Shown one piece after another: positions 6,808 to 9,042 of a stretch of 9,042 bases of DNA; within the stretch, counting starts at the first letter, position 1, and each line of letters begins with the position of its first letter. The translations under genes and the position numbers were made by a program. The notes under the pieces were generated by a model. The model saw only the letters and a list, made by a program, of their open reading frames with translations. It was not told where the DNA came from and made no database searches. Source of the DNA: an uncultured Eubacteriales bacterium (GTDB lineage: Bacteria > Bacillota > Clostridia > Lachnospirales > Lachnospiraceae); the NCBI GenBank assembly GCA_949286775.1, contig CASEDW010000107.1:1-9042 (forward strand). The letters are read 5' to 3'.

Positions 6808-7899
6808 TCACTGAAGTTTGAGGTCTCCCTCTTTAATCCATCCTATTTTTCTTTCTATATTGCAGAAAATTACGCTGAGTATTGCCGGAAGTATGAAGCA
6901 GATAAGCACAAGTCCGATCCAGTCGAAAGCTGTGATGGCAGCTCTTGTGCCCTGCTCTATCTCGCTGATCCATCCGGTATATACACCGATCTGTCCTACA
7001 AGTCCGCATGTACCCATTCCTGAAGATACGGCCGGTCCGTTCATCGTCAGCCGGAAAACACATGTCGCGATAGGTCCTGTAATTGCCGAGGCGAGAGTCG
7101 GGGCAATCCAGATCTTCGGGTTTCTGACGATATTAGGCATCTGGAGCATCGAAGTTCCGATTCCCTGGGATACAAGACCTCCTACGCCGTTTTCCCTGAA
7201 TGACATTACCGCGAATCCAACCATCTGGGCACAGCATCCTGCTACTGCCGCTCCTCCCGCCAATCCTGTAAGGCCGAGAGCTGCGCATATCGCCGCCGAT
7301 GAAATAGGAAGTGTAAGGGCGACTCCGACTGTTACTGAAACTATGATGCCCATCAGGAACGGCTGAAGTTCAGTCGCCATCATTATTACGCTTCCAAACG
7401 CCGAAGCAGCTGCTCCGATTGGAGCCGCGACAAGGGCCGCTATGCCTATTCCCGATAGTATCGTAGCTATAGGCGTAACAAGGATGTCAACCTTTGTTTC
7501 TTTTGAAACAAGTTTGCCGCATTCAGAAGCGACGATCGCGACCACAAGCACCGCAAGCGGTCCGCCCGCGCCGCCGATAACATTAGTCGCGTATCCCACC
7601 GGTATCAGCGAAAACAATACAAGCGGCGGAGCCTGCAGCGCGTATCCTATAGCAACAGCCATCGCAGGTCCTACCATCGCTGATGCCAGATCGCCTATCG
7701 AATAAGCAGTTTCTCCTATGCTGCATATGTTCATGCTGAAAATTCCGATATGAAAAGTATCTCCCAGCGTATTTAAGATAGTACCGATAAGAAGCGTACA
7801 GAACAATCCCTGAGCCATCGCTCCCAGCGCGTCTACACCGTATCGTTTCGCTGAAAAAATAATATTTTTTCTTTTCAGAAAAGCTTTAAATCCGTCCAT
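6808..7899 (-). CDS. PTS_EIIC_2-type membrane transporter, candidate NiaR-regulated niacin permease
   Basis: This 363-residue, very hydrophobic protein resembles the PTS transporter subunit IIC family PF13303. After a short basic N-terminus (about 1-20) come many Gly/Ala-rich membrane segments, roughly at 25-45, 70-100, 108-128, 138-165, 180-230, 265-283 and 325-347, ending in a basic cytosolic tail. A family-like stretch NGPAVSSGMGTCGLVGQIGV lies at about 287-306. No IIA or IIB domain is fused or adjacent, so phosphoenolpyruvate-coupled sugar uptake cannot be supported here. It is divergent from niaR, and two NiaR-type operators lie in its promoter region. The inferred role is therefore uptake of niacin or another NAD precursor, repressed when niacin is plentiful. 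I recall a 'nicotinate-regulated transporter' label for similar proteins but cannot verify it. The ATG at 7899 has AGGGGG 10 nt upstream. Family is secure; substrate is inference. Confidence 0.85.
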   Translation of the reverse strand: MDGFKAFLKRKNIIFSAKRYGVDALGAMAQGLFCTLLIGTILNTLGDTFHIGIFSMNICSIGETAYSIGDLASAMVGPAMAVAIGYALQAPPLVLFSLIPVGYATNVIGGAGGPLAVLVVAIVASECGKLVSKETKVDILVTPIATILSGIGIAALVAAPIGAAASAFGSVIMMATELQPFLMGIIVSVTVGVALTLPISSAAICAALGLTGLAGGAAVAGCCAQMVGFAVMSFRENGVGGLVSQGIGTSMLQMPNIVRNPKIWIAPTLASAITGPIATCVFRLTMNGPAVSSGMGTCGLVGQIGVYTGWISEIEQGTRAAITAFDWIGLVLICFILPAILSVIFCNIERKIGWIKEGDLKLQ

Positions 7900-7916
7900 T
7901 TTTTATTTTCCCCCTG

Positions 7917-7944
7917 ATTTTAATAAAGGCAGTAATTGTGTCAA
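7917..7944 (-). promoter_or_regulatory. Possible second promoter of the transporter gene
   Basis: On the minus strand TTGACA (7944-7939) and TAAAAT (7922-7917) are 16 nt apart, a good sigma-A match. However, the predicted start near 7910 would fall within the GGGGG of the ribosome binding site and leave almost no leader. The TGTCAA also looks like a lone NiaR half-site. It may be a weak or vestigial promoter, or chance. Confidence 0.3.
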
Positions 7945-7949
7945 CTCTC

Positions 7950-7961
7950 GTGTCTTGACAC
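7950..7961. promoter_or_regulatory. NiaR operator, proximal to the transporter
   Basis: The dyad GTGTCTTGACAC (5-bp arms around TT) is the same word as the second dyad at 7991-8006, but in the opposite orientation. It lies at about +5 to +16 relative to the predicted start of the transporter transcript. TGTCTTGACA agrees with what I remember of the NiaR (YrxA) binding motif of Firmicutes. A NiaR gene next door supports the call. Confidence 0.75.
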
Positions 7962-7971
7962 ATATCTTGTT

Positions 7972-7999
7972 ATTATAGTGATATTTTTATATATGTCAA
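7972..7999 (-). promoter_or_regulatory. Main promoter of the PTS IIC-like transporter gene
   Basis: On the minus strand a perfect -35 TTGACA (7999-7994) and a perfect -10 TATAAT (7977-7972) stand 16 nt apart. Transcription would start near 7965, giving a leader of about 66 nt. The -35 is embedded in the 7991-8006 dyad, and the 7950-7961 dyad lies just downstream of the start, so a bound repressor would cover both sides of this promoter. Confidence 0.82.
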
Positions 8000-8006
8000 G
8001 ACATAT
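7991..8006. promoter_or_regulatory. NiaR operator overlapping the transporter -35
   Basis: ATATGTC and GACATAT form perfect 7-bp arms around AA, with the core TGTCAAGACA being the reverse complement of the core of the other operator. The centres of the two dyads are 43 bp apart, about four helical turns, which would place two dimers on the same face of the DNA. The site includes the -35 hexamer of the transporter promoter and lies upstream of niaR, so autoregulation of niaR is also possible. Confidence 0.75.
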
Positions 8007-8076
8007 GTATTTACAAATATTAAATATTAATGTACTGTATTATAGAAAATGAAAAATATCTTCAGAGGTAATTAAA

Positions 8077-8592
8077 TTGACAACAGAAGAAAGAAGAAAA
8101 CATGTATTGGAAAAACTTAACAGCGCCGTAAATCCGATAAGCGCTTCATCGCTTGCGTCAGTCTTCAATGTAAGCCGGCAGATCATTGTCGGTGATATCG
8201 CTCTTTTAAGAGCGCAGGGATATGACATAAATTCGACACCGCGGGGATATCTCATAGAAAAAAACACAGGAGACGGACTGATTAAAACCATAATATGCAA
8301 ACATGATCTTTCGCTCACTGAAAAAGAGCTAAACGCATGTGTCGACTTCGGCTGCAAGGTTATCAATGTTATAATCGAACATCCGATATATGGCCAGCTC
8401 ACCGGAGAACTGATGATTTCCTCAAGATATGATGTCAAACAGTTTATAGATAAGGTAAATACAGATAAAGTTCACTCTCTGAGCGAACTTACAAATGACT
8501 TTCATATACACACATTAAAGTGTCCAAACGAAGAAGCTTTTAATAAATTATGCAATGAATTGGATTCTCTCGGAATCCTGGTTAACGAATAA
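8077..8592 (+). CDS. niaR: Niacin-responsive transcriptional repressor NiaR (HTH_11 plus 3H domain)
   Basis: NiaR represses NAD biosynthesis and niacin uptake genes when nicotinic acid is abundant. The 171-residue product has an N-terminal winged helix (about 4-60) with SASSLASVFNVSRQIIVGDIALLRAQG and the wing PRGYLI. A C-terminal 3H domain (about 70-170) follows. Its metal or ligand site is intact by position: His76, Glu84, His143 and His145, with the same spacing I recall for the Thermotoga NiaR structure, plus EHPIYGQLTGEL around His102. The start is TTG at 8077 with AGAGG 8 nt upstream. It is the only plus-strand gene and diverges from the membrane transporter across a 177-nt region with two operators. 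A clear promoter of its own is not seen: an extended -10 TGTTATTAT at 7968-7976 lacks a good -35. It ends at the 8623-8655 terminator. nadA, nadB and nadC are not adjacent. Confidence 0.93.
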   Translation: MTTEERRKHVLEKLNSAVNPISASSLASVFNVSRQIIVGDIALLRAQGYDINSTPRGYLIEKNTGDGLIKTIICKHDLSLTEKELNACVDFGCKVINVIIEHPIYGQLTGELMISSRYDVKQFIDKVNTDKVHSLSELTNDFHIHTLKCPNEEAFNKLCNELDSLGILVNE

Positions 8593-8622
8593 TTATCATT
8601 GTTTTATCCGCTGCTAAAATAA

Positions 8623-8655
8623 CGCCCTGTGTTTTTTATTTCACAGGGCGCTTTT
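8623..8655. terminator. Bidirectional rho-independent terminator between niaR and the hydrolase gene
   Basis: CGCCCTGTG (8623-8631) and CACAGGGCG (8642-8650) make a perfect 9-bp GC-rich stem with a 10-nt T-rich loop. On the plus strand CTTTTA follows; on the minus strand TTATTTT follows. It lies 30 nt after the niaR stop and about 90 nt after the stop of the convergent hydrolase gene, so it can serve both transcripts. Confidence 0.85.
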
Positions 8656-8686
8656 ATATGCCAGTTTATTTATATGTCAGTTTCTT
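8655..8686. repeat. Tandem 16-bp direct repeat
   Basis: Two adjacent 16-bp units, 8655-8670 and 8671-8686, begin TATATG and differ at two positions (c/t at unit position 7 and a/c at position 14). They are in the convergent intergenic region just after the terminator. There are only two copies; probably a slippage duplication, with no function evident. Confidence 0.5.
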
Positions 8687-8742
8687 GTAAAACCTGCTGT
8701 CAATACGATCTCAAATTCAAAAATGTTATTGAATTAGCGATA

Positions 8743-9042
8743 TCATAAAATTTCCTTTATTTTCTCTTTAAGAGCCTCTGCAAGTTTTCGATGATTTTCC
8801 TCATCCATATGAACTGAATCCACATCAGAGGCAGCGACAAAATCGGAAGCCCTCATAAACTCGCAGTCAAACATTGAGGCAACGTTTCCATAGACTTCCG
8901 GGAACATATGGCTGATTTCAACGCTTTGTTCCGTATAAGTGCCATACATAAAAGAATTTTTAATATTGCCGCCTATAAAGATCGGCGAAACCACTAACAC
9001 CTTCGGCATTTTATAGCCTGAATACAAAAACGGATTTTTTAC
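8743..9042 (-). CDS. SGNH/GDSL-type hydrolase, C-terminal part only
   Basis: The reading frame is open from the right edge of the window to TGA at 8745-8743, giving 99 visible residues; the N-terminus with the GDS serine lies outside. The visible part shows a core strand PKVLVVSPIFIG, the usual position before the catalytic helix region, and ends with DSVHMDEENHRKLAEAL, where Asp and His in the D-x-x-H arrangement are the catalytic pair of SGNH hydrolases (esterases or acyl hydrolases). No start codon should be assigned: a TTG at 9027 exists, but conserved family sequence continues upstream of it. The substrate cannot be told. It is convergent with niaR, and nothing links it to NAD metabolism. 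A weak AT-rich hairpin (8714-8735) lies after its stop. Confidence 0.82.
   Translation of the reverse strand, partial: VKNPFLYSGYKMPKVLVVSPIFIGGNIKNSFMYGTYTEQSVEISHMFPEVYGNVASMFDCEFMRASDFVAASDVDSVHMDEENHRKLAEALKEKIKEIL

Noticed and set aside
6818..7366. A 182-residue plus-strand open frame opposite the transporter
   Set aside because: It is antisense to a clear membrane protein and is explained by the Gly/Ala-rich codons of that gene; no ribosome binding site or family resemblance.
7955..7983. TTGACA on the plus strand as -35 of a niaR promoter
   Set aside because: No acceptable -10 is found 16-18 nt downstream; the TTGACA is explained as part of the operator dyad.
8040..8438. A 132-residue minus-strand open frame opposite niaR
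   Set aside because: It is antisense to the conserved HTH and 3H domains and has no support of its own.
8714..8735. AT-rich hairpin (AATTCAA / TTGAATT) after the hydrolase stop, as a terminator
   Set aside because: The stem has seven weak base pairs, mostly AT, and no U-run follows on the minus strand; the GC-rich hairpin at 8623-8650 is the better terminator.
9025..9027. TTG as the start of a short 94-residue protein
   Set aside because: The frame stays open to the window edge, and an SGNH hydrolase needs an N-terminal half with the catalytic Ser; this is an internal codon.

Overview
The window looks like chromosomal DNA of an anaerobic Firmicute of the class Clostridia, probably Eubacteriales in the broad sense (Lachnospiraceae or Family XIII relatives). 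I infer this from the moderate-to-low GC content, strong Shine-Dalgarno sites, TTG and GTG starts, and the gene order asp23-nusB-xseA-xseB-ispA-dxs, which is a Firmicutes housekeeping arrangement. Genus cannot be decided from the sequence alone. Almost everything is on the minus strand; only one complete gene (niaR) is on the plus strand.

Layout. (1) 1-4993, minus: a tightly packed operon read asp23 (yqhY-like), nusB, xseA, xseB, ispA, dxs. Gaps are 0-15 nt, and dxs runs off the left edge of the window. The last two genes supply isoprenoid precursors (DXS makes DXP, IspA elongates to FPP or possibly GGPP). xseA and xseB encode both subunits of exonuclease VII. nusB encodes a transcription antitermination factor. 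(2) 5047-6636, minus: prfC (release factor RF3) with its own strong promoter and a leader carrying a long hairpin. No terminator is visible before asp23, so read-through into the operon is possible. (3) 6808-7899, minus: a PTS IIC-like (PTS_EIIC_2) membrane protein, closed by a hairpin terminator. (4) 7900-8076: a divergent control region with two TGTCTTGACA-type dyads, read as NiaR operators, one of them on the -35 of a near-perfect promoter for the transporter. (5) 8077-8592, plus: niaR, the niacin-responsive repressor. (6) 8623-8655: a bidirectional terminator. (7) 8743-9042, minus: the C-terminal part of an SGNH/GDSL-type hydrolase that enters from the right edge.

How it fits together: NiaR and its operators make the divergent membrane protein a candidate niacin (NAD precursor) transporter rather than a sugar permease. 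That is the most interesting functional link here. The other notable items are the two-tier 55-nt hairpin in the prfC leader and an IspA in which the aromatic chain-length gate residue before the first Asp-rich motif is Ser. No mobile element, CRISPR array, tRNA or rRNA was seen, and no intergenic stretch reaches 300 bases.
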